Positions 1-11,000 of a stretch of DNA of 64,000 nt are shown here, piece after piece. The notes below the pieces were generated by a model. It saw only the letters and a program-made list of their open reading frames with translations. It searched no databases and was not told where the DNA came from. The translations under genes were made by a program, and so were the position numbers. The stretch lies in NCBI RefSeq assembly GCF_964106895.1, contig NC_133577.1:100185223-100249222 (forward strand), in the 5' to 3' direction. Position 1 is the first letter of the stretch, and each line of letters opens with the position of its first letter. The DNA is from Numenius arquata. Lineage: Eukaryota; Chordata; Aves; Charadriiformes; Scolopacidae.

Positions 1-1492
1 GTGACAAATGAGTGTATTCTGCTAGTCCCTTCATCCCCAGTTCCAAACACACGTAATATATAAAGCTAGCACTGAACGATCTAGTTAATTCTTGCATCAA
101 CAGGAGTGCATCGCACCTTTTAAATTTTAAAGTAAATTTTCATAATGCATATGCTATGCATTGTTCCCTGGACAGCTTGAAAGACTAAAAGAATTCAGGA
201 ATGTAATTGTTAATTTAATTTAACCATTGCAACAATGTGTTAGTCAAGTCAAACGTTGATTAAAAAAAAAAAAAAAAAATCTGTGAAAATAAATTCTGCC
301 TTTCCTCGTGTCCTATTTCTGATAAATATTTTGGAGAAGCAGCTGACTAAATACCCTGTGCAAACTTCTCTGATTTCCAGTTTCCTGAAAATGCAGACAT
401 TTTGTTGTTACCTGTAAAGAGAGTTTAAAACACCACAGAGCAGCCAAACACCAATACACTACTCACTAGAGAAGACTACATAACTAGTTACCAAGATACC
501 AACGCTCGTACGCTACCAAAACGACAAGCTGAAAATTTGGTAGAGGGAACCCAGAAAGTATGCTAAATCAGCTATGATATTATTCCATTATTTAAAAGAT
601 TTAACAGAAAAGCCAATTAAGAGGCACAGGTACATGAAATTTTATTTTACCAAATGTACATTGCACAGCATGTAAATAGAAATATCAAGAAGTATTCTTA
701 AAGTACTATTTAAGGTGCAAAGCTGCAACATGTTTTCTTTCTTCTTTAGAGACTTCAGATGCAGAAGAAAAAAAAAAAGTAAAATAATATTAACCAACTC
801 TTTGGTACAGAGTTTTTCTGACAGCATGCTAAAGTTATTCTACAGCAGAGTAAGCATAGCTTCTGCGTTTGCTTTTACAAACATAATACACAGTAGAAGT
901 CTCCAGTCTACAAAGTAGATTTCCATCAATGTTCTTCTTGAAAGCATTTCCCTTGCAAGGCTCCAAAACACAATTTCTTTAGCAAAGACCTATTTTTAAC
1001 ATTTGTTATGAACACTTCCATCTATACTTTAAGCATCATAATAAAAAACTGCATGGGTGGCAAGAATACTACTGAAACCAGTCATTTAGCATCTCAAGTC
1101 ATTTCAAAGAGGTATTAACATAAAAAAAAACCAAACAAACTGGGGGAAAATATAACATATTACGGCCTTTGGTTCTCCAGAAGTTATTAAGAATACTGTG
1201 TTTTATAACACAAAGAATTACACCAAAAAATCAATTTATCAGCATACAAATACTGTAAAACATTTTCAATAGATTTGAAAAAAAAAAATACAAGATTTAA
1301 TTTTGTAGGCATCCTATTATCTCTGTGCAGATGCATTTGCTAGATTGCTGGCTTATATGAATGAGAAAAGAATGGAGCTTGTGGTGTACTTGGAACTTAA
1401 ATATGTACAAAAATCCAGCCCTGATGGTAGAAGACATGGTATAAAGGTATAGTATAATGGCATAATGCTAAACAAACATACTATAGACTTAC
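1..1492 (-). other. PPHLN1: PPHLN1 intron (continues left)
   Basis: AT-rich sequence with several A-runs. I searched the minus strand for the next periphilin coding exon (a GYNRLVNIVPKKPP-like stretch) and did not find it, so that exon must lie left of the window. No RNA gene or recognisable repeat seen. Confidence 0.6.
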
Positions 1493-1584
1493 ATCAGGAT
1501 GAATCCTTGGAGGGAGACGTTCTCTTGGAACTCTTTCATAGTCATATCGCCCTTCAGACCACATTTCATCTCTTCGATATGCCA
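1493..1584 (-). CDS. PPHLN1: PPHLN1 first main coding exon
   Basis: The acceptor ...TGTCTTTAG ends at 1585 and the exon is followed by the donor GTAAGT at 1492-1487. The exon begins with TG, which with the final A of the preceding exon makes the ATG of the longer N-terminus (MAYRRDE). A second in-frame ATG at 1564-1562 starts MWSEGRYDYERVPRERLPPR, matching the shorter human start except for conservative changes (D for E, V for I). The frame runs to the donor at a codon boundary. Transcripts that skip the previous exon would have to use the 1564 start. Confidence 0.9.
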
Positions 1585-4500
1585 CTAAAGACAATAACAA
1601 TCCAATTAGCCAGAACCAGACTCACTCAAATAGATGAAAGGATAGTGAGCATAGAAATAAAGGTTCCCAGACTTCTCCCAATACAACGTATTATGCACAA
1701 GCCCCGCACATACACTTTTTTTTTAATTAGCCCTTTGAAAATTAAGTCTATGCAGTTATAGAAAGTAGTTATTGAACTTTAAGCGAAAATAACTCACAGT
1801 ATTTGCAAGAACAATTGAACAAATGGAAATTAGTGCTGTATAATCAGTATAATTATAGGACTTACAGATATTACAAACAGCACTATTGAAATATATGCAC
1901 ATTGCAAATACCAGCTGTACATATAAATTCACACACATATACCTTATAGCAATTTTGATATTGCTCTGCTAAAATTAGGGGGCTTTTTAAAAAAAAAAAA
2001 GAGTTCAACTATTTATTAGATTGAAGAATATCTACTTTCTATATAATATAACAGCTTTGATTGAATTATTTCATCATCTCAACCATCTAGAAAGCGTTTA
2101 AAACACAATACGTTAGTACAAAGTTCTGTGTTTTGAATACACTAATGCATTCCTCACATGCAGATTTTTCCTGTTTTAAATTGGGAGCCAGCAGAACACA
2201 AAAATTCCTCTTTCCAGAGAAGGGTGACTTTCAGAGTCAAAATGAGTAATAAATACAGGTGGAAATAAAGCATCGCATAAGAGATTCTAGTCACGCTGTG
2301 TTAGACAACATAAACTTGAGGAGCTGAAACCTTTCTGATAATTACAAAGGTGACAAACTATATCTCATTGAAAACAGATAAGAAATTGCTAGAATTATGT
2401 TTTTCAAAGTTGCCCTTCACAATGGTAGTTCTAGCTATTAAAAAAAAAAAATAAGAAAAAAAACCAGCAGGACACATTCAGAAGGAGAAATGCGTACCTA
2501 TCTACTTTCACAAAATAAAAACACTTAACTGGAAATAGACTTATGAGGCTATATGAAAATATTGATTATTACAGATGTTAAGAATCAACATGACAAAGGG
2601 TTTATTAACTGTAAACAGGGGTAGCACTAAGTCAGACATGTATTTCTGTGAAAAATGACGAACCCTCACATACTTACTTTTTGGTCAGTTTTAGCAACAC
2701 TGATTCTGAAGATCCATTCAATTACCTACAAAAAATAAGAAATGAAAATTAGCAAAAAATGCATATATTCTCATAGGTACACTTTTTAAAGTAAAGCAGG
2801 CATTTAAAACCTGAATCTTTTGACTGCCCATCCCCCATGATCCGACTGAATTAGTAAAGAGTAATTCACTACACTCAATTAAGAAAGAATATTAATTACT
2901 CAGCTGAATTCACAATATCAAAAAACTTCCTGTGACAAAGTATTAACACCTTCCTAATAAATTCTATTCATCATCTTTTACTCATTATCTCAAGTCTCAG
3001 TTTTATTTTCATTTACTAGCAAAAGCTTTTAGAAACTACCATAACTGCTTTCTTAAAAAAAAAAATCAGAAAAATATTTTATATATTCACTTAACTTATA
3101 TTTATTTAACAGTCTTTCAATATCATTAAGTAGAGAAAAATAACACTCAGTTGCATGTGATGAAAGGCTAATGAAAAGTTTGATGTAACAAATGCTTTTC
3201 CTCTGGTGATAGGTATTAAATCCTGATGAAGTAGCTCTTTCACCAACTATAGTAAGCCTTTATGTTCAGAGATTTTGACCCTACCATTGGTACAAACAAA
3301 CCAGAGTATCTTCTTTAAACTTTGTTCCATTTTATAACAGACTTGACCTTAAGTACATTCCATAACCAAGACACAGGACTAGTCTGATGTAGCCACAAAA
3401 GCTGACTAAACCAATAGAGTTTGGTCAGTCCTGGTTTTAGTAAGGGCAAGAGCTAGAGTGTTTGCTGTCCCTGTCCTCGCCAGGGTGCTCCAATTAACAG
3501 TTACTAATTCTGAAACCACTGCTCATATTGTGCTATTTGTTGGTCAGATATATCCACCAGAAGCACCTTCCTGGCATTTTCACACTAACTGCTTCAGCTT
3601 TTCTTCATTCTCTACTTCAGGGACTTTTGCTAAAGCCTTAAAAATTCATACTAGGGGCTACACATGCATTAATTGTTCTTAGGCCAACCCCGTGCCCTCT
3701 CCTTCCCATGTCACAGAGAGGATGCTCTGTCTGCTCTGACACTGTCCCCTCAATCCTCTTTTCTTCGTATCTAGAACAGTACCTGAATACTCCTGGGTTT
3801 CACAGTACTGGGGGGGGGGACAGAATTAGCCAAGGCAAGACAAAATCATTACACTGGAACAGTATCACACACTCTTTCTCAAAACACTTTGCTGCTGGTC
3901 ACTCCAGCCCATCCCTTACCCCAAGATGGACCATTCCTTCTGTCCCTACCCGCTCACAGCTGGCTGCTGAGTGCCTGAGCCTCCTGCGGTACCTGCTCCC
4001 ACCCCTGCAGACAAGCATGTCACCGACATTCATGTACACACTCTGTTGTATTATCAGGCAGCAAGGCTGATAAAAACACTCCCATTTGTATCACTGTTGA
4101 TGGAGACCTCACTGAAACTAGCAAGAATTATCACCAGGATTTTGACAAACCAAAAACACAAGCTGCAAAAAAGGTAGAGATGGACTATCACAAAACCAAC
4201 AGACTGAAGAAAAAAAGGAATGCACAATTACACCAGACAAGAAGTAAGTATGAATGTGGGAAAAAAAAAAAATATCTCACAAATCAGAATATTTTGCATT
4301 TAGAGAAATGAAATGAAGAATATCAGACAGAATCAATCATCAAGTACATTCCTGAAAATGCTGGTAAGGAAAAAAAAGTAGAATGAGACTAATTTTCTAC
4401 AGAAGACTAAACAGACAAATTTTAGCTGGCACAATGAGAGAAAGCAAGGATGCATTTGAAAATATCAGAAGAAAAAAAGAGAAGTGTTTAAAGGGAGGAA

Positions 4501-7500
4501 AATGCATTTCCCAGCATCTTGAGCACATTTCATCTGTTCCTATAAAAAAAAATATTTCCATTTCTTAAACGTTGTGACCTAACACAGCTTTAATCATAGC
4601 CATGAAGATACTAAACTCTTAGGATCAATACGAGAAGGTTCCATTAACATGGGTTTGAGAGATCAAACCTCAAGTTTACTACGCTGTATTCAGTCATCTG
4701 TTCTGTCACCACGAAGTTGTCTAAAACAAAGATTGAAAAAAAAAATCTGTTTCTGTTTGTCTGTCTAACACTGTTGTCACTCACATTGACTATTTTCTAT
4801 TAGCATATACAGCAGAGACAGTTGTTGATATTTCTTTATATTTATATAACATATAATCACTTGCTGTATTCATTTAAACAACCTCTTCCTATTTTTGATC
4901 AGAGGTGACTGTCTTCCCTAAAGCAAGGTCTTTATTTTCTCAAATAAAGACACTACAGCGTATGCAGAAGCCATTCTATTAATGCAGCGCAAGCTGCTCC
5001 GCTGTGGCCAGGTGCCAAGAATGGTTTTGCTCCGATTATCACAGCACCATGTCTTGCTCTCTGCTAGTAACTGAAGTAATATAAAAAGAGTTTCTTCATC
5101 AACCAGATTACCTGGGTCACTTGAACTTTAGATTTTTTTGTACAACTGGGTTTTCTTTATCAATCATTAACTTTTTATTCTTTTTTGCTTTCTAAATAAT
5201 ATATGCTAAAAAAGGCTGACACATTTGCAAAAGCACTCCAGTGCTCTGCAATATTTTGTACACAGTTCTTGTCTGTTTACACTTATTTGCAACATTAACA
5301 CTCATCACGGCTAGAAATATGTACTTCTCCAGGATCCGTGAATTTGCAGTGTGTGCTATCAAGCTTCTGCAGAATCTACTTTTTTGTTTCAAAACCACAC
5401 AGCTTTCTAACCCAGATGGCTACATCTTGCCGTATGTGAACAAAGCATAAAATTAATGCTGTGCTGTACAATGCAGAGGCAGGCAGCTGCAGTAACCCTG
5501 TTGCTACTGGGATGCATCTGGTTTTATACTGCTGCTTTGACAAATGGCAGAGGTGGACAAATGTGGGCCAGTTCTGTCTCTCTTCCGTTTTGGAAAGACC
5601 TCAAAAAAAGCTTAGACACTTCTGTATGAGTAAGACCTAGAGAACTGTAACTTTTTAGAGACATCATGGCAAATTTTACAATTGCTGCTTTGAGGACGAA
5701 AAGAAACATAGAAAACACTGCTTTTGCTTCCAACAACTAGAATCTGTATTGGATAGTGCTTTAAAGATATTCCAGTATCTCTTACCTAGACGGGAGGCAA
5801 GACAGATAAAACTGAGTTTGGGAATAAAAAAGCAACTTTCTCCTCCTCCCCCCATACTTGGGACAGGCAGAAAACACTGAATAAACACAGTGACATAGTC
5901 TCCTATTGCTAAGATGAAAACGCAGAAGTGCAAGAGCAGAGAGAAAAATCTGCCACGACGGTACATAAAATACTGTGAGGGAGGCACTGAGAAAAAACAG
6001 GGATACAATGAGAATCCATCTCTTCCTAATAGCAAGTATTAGGCTATAAGATTTTCAAAATCAATTAGAAGCATGACTGCACCAAGTCTAGGCATATTCA
6101 ATCTAGATACCAAATGACCTGAAGGAAAAGGCTTTCTTCCAATATTTCCTGATCTGTTCACAATAATTTTGACTTAAAGTAAGAGAAAGAAAAAAAAAGA
6201 AAAAGGAAAAAAAACACTTAAGAAAGCAGTGACCACAAAAGTCAAATCAACCCCAATTCAAAAAGGAAAAAAGCCAGAAATGCATAAGCTGAATAAAATT
6301 ATTAATGGCAGCAGCATTATGATGAGGATTTACAATCCCACTGGTTTGGTTTTCTTACCACATCATTCTAATATATCACTGGGAAGCAAAAGCAAGGGAG
6401 ATAATGTGTTGGGGGTTATATGAATACAGTGACTGATGTATTAGCGCTTATCTTTGCCTGAACACCTGCAGTTACCAACATCCCGTCCTTCATCAGTGTC
6501 AATGCTACGAAAAGAATGTTCTGCCAGGCTGCGATGGGGCTGCTCTGCTAGCAGCATCAATGCAAACAACTGTATGGATCACTGCCCCCACCGTGCCTTT
6601 CCATCTTGCAGCACAAACGTTTTGACAACAAAATATGTCAGCTCACCAAACTGTTGTCATAACAGGGCAAAACTTCAATGCTTTCAACATTTACACTTGA
6701 AAGTACCAACCAACTCTGAATGTTTCACCCAGGGAAAATTAATGTATCAAACTCTACTCATTGCCTGCAGAGATTCTGTGGACTTTCACATCTTGTTGTA
6801 TGTTTCTTACAGAGTCTTTGTTTCCTTGAAGTCCTAGACGCATCAGATAAGGAATTATTATAAGACTATCCATGAAAACCTCTAACCCATGGTAAAGAGC
6901 CTACTAAAAGAATACCAGTGAGAACAAAGAGCCATGGAGAGCAGACTTAAAGTGCTTAAATACTAATAAAGACTTTAAATATATTATAGGACACCTATTG
7001 TTACGCTAAGTGTAGAAATTTATTCTGGTACTTTTAAGGACATTAGCTAAGTGACACACTTATATCTCATTTATCTCTCTAGAAACAAAGATACTGATGC
7101 TACACCATCATACCCACAAGATGCCTCACTTCAAGTGTTTACAGTATATATAGCCTCCAAATGTTCATCATTAGTTGTTAAAGTTTAAAATAACTCTCAG
7201 AAGTATGCAGAAGTAGTAACATCCTTCCCTGCAAAGCAAAAACGCAAATGAAAGTGAAGATCAAAGTCTTCCGTCACGCACGGATACTAAAAAGGATTAA
7301 AAGATAAGGTTTACAAAAGCCTCCCTCGGTGCCGACAGAGCAGCCGCCCGCCCAGAGGAGTGGATCCTTCCTTCCACCCCTCCCGCCCCGCCTCTTCCAT
7401 TCACCCCAGCTTCCGAGCGATCCCTGGGCACCAGGGATCCCGCCCCACGCCACGGGCTCCCCGCGGGAGCGGGATGCGGGGCCTCCGCTCCCAAAGGCCC

Positions 7501-7890
7501 CCCCCCGCCCGGGGGTTCCCTCTCCCGGGACGAGCCTCACAGACGCTTCAGCCGCCGCCCCAGCAGCGCCGGGCGCAGCCGGGAGGACAGGCGGGCTCCT
7601 TCCCGCGCCCCGCAACGCCGACCGCCTCACAGGGTCCCTGTGCCAGAGCCCGCGGGCCGCGCCATCGGCTCTGACGCGACGAAGCGTCGCGTTCCCTCTG
7701 CGGAACGGGGACAAGAGACAACCGGCTCCGCGCCAGCCCCCGCGGGCACCGACCGCCCCCGCCCCTGCTCACCCGCCGCCCGCTCCCGCGGCAGGGCAGG
7801 CAGCTCCCCTGTTCGGCACCGCGCCTCCTCCCGCCGCTTCCGGCGCTCCCCAGACGTTACCGGAAACGCCCGCCTTCCTTCCGCCATCGC
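1493..7890 (-). CDS. PPHLN1: Periphilin-1 (PPHLN1), 5' part of gene; coding portion 1493-1584 plus one base at 2678
   Basis: Seen: on the minus strand, exons at about 7890-7773 (non-coding), 2725-2678 and 1584-1493 have canonical splice sites (GTGAGC, GTAAGT and GTAAGT donors). The spliced frame opens with MAYRRDEMWSEGRY and continues with an arginine/proline-rich stretch ending RIHPD, which I recognise as the periphilin-1 N-terminus. Only 31 codons lie in the window; the rest is beyond the left edge. Known: periphilin is a nuclear protein and, with TASOR and MPP8, forms the HUSH complex that silences transgenes and retroelements through H3K9me3. Context: the promoter is shared head-to-head with ZCRB1 on the plus strand. 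Inferred: a second promoter near YAF2, as in human. The exact 5' end of exon 1 is not visible; identity is confident, TSS is not. Confidence 0.88.
1585..2677 (-). other. PPHLN1: PPHLN1 intron between the 48-nt exon and the first main coding exon
   Basis: U2-type intron on the minus strand (GTAAGT...TTTAG), AT-rich, with A-runs near 1991 and 2441. Nothing else recognised. Confidence 0.65.
2678..2725 (-). other. PPHLN1: PPHLN1 small 5' exon (48 nt) carrying the A of the start codon and a short uORF
   Basis: On the minus strand a polypyrimidine stretch and TTTTTTGTAG acceptor precede 48 nt that end in AAAAA before a GTAAGTATG donor. The last base supplies the A of the A|TG start completed in the next exon. 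In the start frame, a TGA lies two codons upstream, so the ATG is not preceded by longer coding sequence. A nine-codon upstream ORF (ATG at 2717-2715, TAA at 2693-2691, peptide MDLQNQCC) ends 12 nt before the main start. Assignment as a PPHLN1 exon rests on strong splice sites and the perfect join to the next exon; there is no transcript evidence. Confidence 0.75.
2726..7772 (-). other. PPHLN1: PPHLN1 first intron
   Basis: About 5 kb between the CpG-island exon and the 48-nt exon, GTGAGC donor to GTAG acceptor. It holds only short chance ORFs (up to about 127 codons on the plus strand near 6454-6837 with no recognisable motif) and simple A/T runs. No clear transposon identified. Confidence 0.55.
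7773..7890 (-). other. PPHLN1: PPHLN1 non-coding first exon (CpG island), 5' end approximate
   Basis: Minus strand: a GC-rich segment ends at a good donor, GGCGG|GTGAGC (GTGAGC at 7772-7767). The segment starts just inside the divergent promoter. The 5' boundary is estimated from the CCAAT box and the ETS/YY1-like motifs and could be off by tens of bases. No ORF is supported here. Confidence 0.5.
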
Positions 7891-7949
7891 CACCGCCTAT
7901 TGGCCGGGGGCCGTGTTGGGCTCTGCACGTTGGCGGAAGAGCGCCGCAG

Positions 7950-8098
7950 TGCCCGGAGGGCGGTTGGAGCGGTGAAGTTGCGGGAGGGGTGTCCCGTGTC
8001 CCTATCCTGCCCCGTCCCACCGGGGCCTGCGCCTCCGCCTCCTCCGGTGTCGCGTCGCACCATGGGCGCCTGGGCGGGCTGAGCCCCGCCGTGACCGG
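7950..8098 (+). other. ZCRB1: ZCRB1 non-coding exon 1 (5' end approximate)
   Basis: The exon is inferred from position: GC-rich sequence between the divergent core and a donor-like GACCG|GTAGGC at 8099. ZCRB1's coding start is four nucleotides into the next exon, so an upstream 5'UTR exon is required. It contains a short uORF at 8062-8082. Alternative nearby donors are possible. Confidence 0.45.
8062..8082 (+). other. Short upstream ORF (MGAWAG) in putative ZCRB1 5'UTR
   Basis: ATG GGC GCC TGG GCG GGC TGA in the context GCACCATGG, which has both A at -3 and G at +4, an optimal Kozak context. It lies 16 nt before the presumed exon-1 donor and would precede the main ZCRB1 start in the mRNA. 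No peptide function is proposed; if exon 1 is correctly placed it could lower ZCRB1 translation. Confidence 0.45.
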
Positions 8099-11000
8099 GT
8101 AGGCCGGGGCGGCTGGGTAGGCCGCGTCTCCTTGAGCTGGTGGGCGGGTGAGCCCCCGCCTGGCCTGTCCCTGCTGGTGTTAGGTGGCGGCCGGAGGGAG
8201 GGCCGCCGCGGGTGGCAGGAGCGCTTGTTTACAGCCGAGGAGGCGCCTCGCTTCTGGGGCTGCCGGGGAAGCGGCGGTGCGACCGCGCTGTGGCAGAGGA
8301 ACGGGCGGGGGACGTTAGTGACAGCGAAAGGCTTTAGTACAACGTGTGGAAGCTTCCGAGTAGCCTGTGGTTCTCCTGCCTTGATATCGGTTTGCGCCTG
8401 CTGAGATCTGAAATGGAATTGCTTGTCCCTGCTGGGGTTCTGGGGAGGAAGGGGCGTCACTGAGTGAGTTACCTGGGTGTAGTTCTGGGGGAGACTAGGT
8501 TGAACCAAGCAGCTCTTCTCACATCTTGACTATGCTGGAAATCCCTTCAAAAAGAACCTTGTTGTTGAAGCTCTTACTGTAGTTCCTGCAGGTGGCCTGA
8601 TTGCCCAGTCTTATTGTCGCAGAGTTTTTGTAGGTAGGTTAGTACGTAAGAGCAGTTTGATTCAAACCATGAATCCTTTTTGTGTACATCTTTAGCTTGG
8701 GCAGATTGAAATACTCTTGTATCCCTTCTGCTGAGGGCATCAGCTTTATTTACCAAATTCTGATCCTATTTAATATTTGTCTCGTACTTTTTAAGTGACT
8801 ATGTAGAGATAAATTATGCTTAAATAGCTTATTATATGCCTCTTATGTAGGACTGAATTGTAGCAAGAGATAATAGCCTTGTCTGGGACTAAGGAGAATA
8901 TGGGTTTGGTTTCCTACTTTACCACAGACTTTCGATTATATGCTTGAGTCAAGCTCTTGCCACAACTAATGGTTTGTTGATTTGGGTCTAAATTCTGTTA
9001 TACTGTTAAATCAAAAATAAAATACGGTATTTTAAGGATCAAGATAGAAGAACTCAAATGAGTCGGCCTGAGTGAGCTGTCTTGAGTAACTTACCCATAC
9101 ATTGTTTATACATGCTTTAATTTAAAACAAATCTGACCTTGCTGATGTGTACTTAAACAAACACAAAAGTTTGTGATTAAGCTGAAATGTTGATATTAAG
9201 TTATGAAAATATCAGTAAGTTCAGGCTCTACTTGACGCTTCAGAGGCATCTGAACTATATTGGTGGTGTCCTTATATGTTCTGGGACAGAGTAGAGAAGC
9301 CAATTATTGAAATTAATCATTGTCATCTCTTATGATGTTCTCATCATGAGTGACAGCTGCTGCATTAAGCATATTGGATTCAAGCAAAACATACTCGTGT
9401 ATCCAATATATTTTGCAGGAAACTTAATCATTACTGATAGATGACTCTTGTCAAAGAATGGCTTCTTTTAGTTCAAGTTGTTGGAAAAGACAAAAAAGAT
9501 TGAATTCAAGAAGTCACAGTAATGAGGGACAACTCCATCCTGTAAGTTAATATATGAAAGTGATAAATGAAGAAGGCATTAATATTACAGAGAGGCTGTT
9601 GCGTTAATGGGAGTTGTGTTCAACCCCATGGAGATAATGTACTGGCTTCCAGCTTTAAAGTAAGGTACCAGGTAATACCTGGAAGATCAAGGAAGCCCCG
9701 TAAAAGCATTCAGTATAAAACAGAAATGTTTCAATTTGTTGGGGAGATCTAGCAGGACATAGAACCCAGGTTGTATGTGACTTGGATGAGTCCCCTGCAG
9801 CAAGTAGAAAGCTCAGATGTTTTGGGGGTGTTCTTGTGTTGTGGGTGGGTTTTTTGTTTGCCTGTGAAGTGAGAAGCTATAAAGCAGAGAGACTGGTGAT
9901 CAAGGAGAATGTGCTGAAAATGTTAAACTCATATTGGACAGCTCTATGAAGTTAGAAAGTTCCTGAAGTAAAAGGACTCTGAGCTCTGTAATGATGAGCC
10001 TTGAGATGAGATGTCTCATCTAGAGAGTTAGCTTAAAGCTGGAATTGGCTTTGTTTTACCATCCCCCTCAGCTAGAAAACATCAGACCAATAAATGTGAA
10101 GCTGCTATGGCAAGGTTGGCATCCATAAATGAAGAGGGAGGGGGGAGCTATTGTTTATATGGTGTTGGTACTTGGTATCCCACGGGGGGCTTCATGGTGG
10201 TTTAAAAAACAAACAAACAAAAAAAAGACTAATGTTATAGCAGAATAGAATATAGCAGGTTATAGCAAAATTAAAATTGACATATGATGTTATTGGGGTG
10301 GGAAGAATTGTGCCAGTAGTTGGATCTAAAATTACATTTATGCCACTGTATTCACAACAGATAACCAGAAATCTGCATTTTAACATGCTCAAGCTTTTCG
10401 AGAGATTGCTTTTGGTAGAATATTATTTTTTAATGTTCTGCAGAAGACTTAGTAAGGACCACCAGGCTTTTAAATAGATAAATGAATGGCCCAAATGTTG
10501 CCATTGTGGAAACCTGTTGGTGTATCTGATATATGTAAACCATTCCAATGACCCTTTGGTATTTAGAAGAGGAGTCCTCCTGCAGATCTGGGGAAATACT
10601 CGTTCCTGGAGTGGTAAATTTGAACCTTTGCCATCTTGACCATGAGCATGGCAATAGCCTTACAGTTACTGTAATTTCTCTTTTATTAAAGTTGTGCCTG
10701 TGTAGCGAGTCAGACATTAAAAGTAAGAAATCCTGGCATAATAGTCCTAAACAATACAAGTTGCTAAGAGTATTTGGGCAGTCGGAGGAGCGAGACTGTT
10801 TCACTTAAATTTGTCGAGGGCAGTAGAAACACCGCTCAACCTCAGCTGTCTGGCAGCCATCGCTGCAGGGTACCACTCTTTCAGTTTGCTTCTGGAAAAA
10901 GTAGTGTACAGCTGAGAATGGCAGTTCTGTAGCTTGCATTCATTAATAATTTCCTATCGACTGAGCTATTATGCCTGTAGTAATCTTCACGGGATATATC

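Larger units (their letters stand above)
7325..8330. promoter_or_regulatory. CpG-island bidirectional promoter, PPHLN1 / ZCRB1
   Basis: Base composition changes abruptly from AT-rich to GC- and CpG-rich over about 1 kb. The divergent core, about 7880-7960, contains an inverted CCAAT box (ATTGG at 7899-7903, in the context CCTATTGGCC), a YY1-like CCGCCATCG on its PPHLN1 side, and several ETS-type CCGGAA/GCGGAAG motifs on both sides. There is no TATA box. Such motifs are typical of divergent housekeeping promoters. The PPHLN1 and ZCRB1 start sites are probably within about 100 bp of each other. Long ORFs across this island are composition artefacts. Confidence 0.8.

Noticed and set aside
7274..8102. 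Long ORFs (up to 257 codons) in the PPHLN1/ZCRB1 CpG island
   Set aside because: Compositional ORFs over promoter and 5'UTR sequence, open on both strands, with no recognisable protein.
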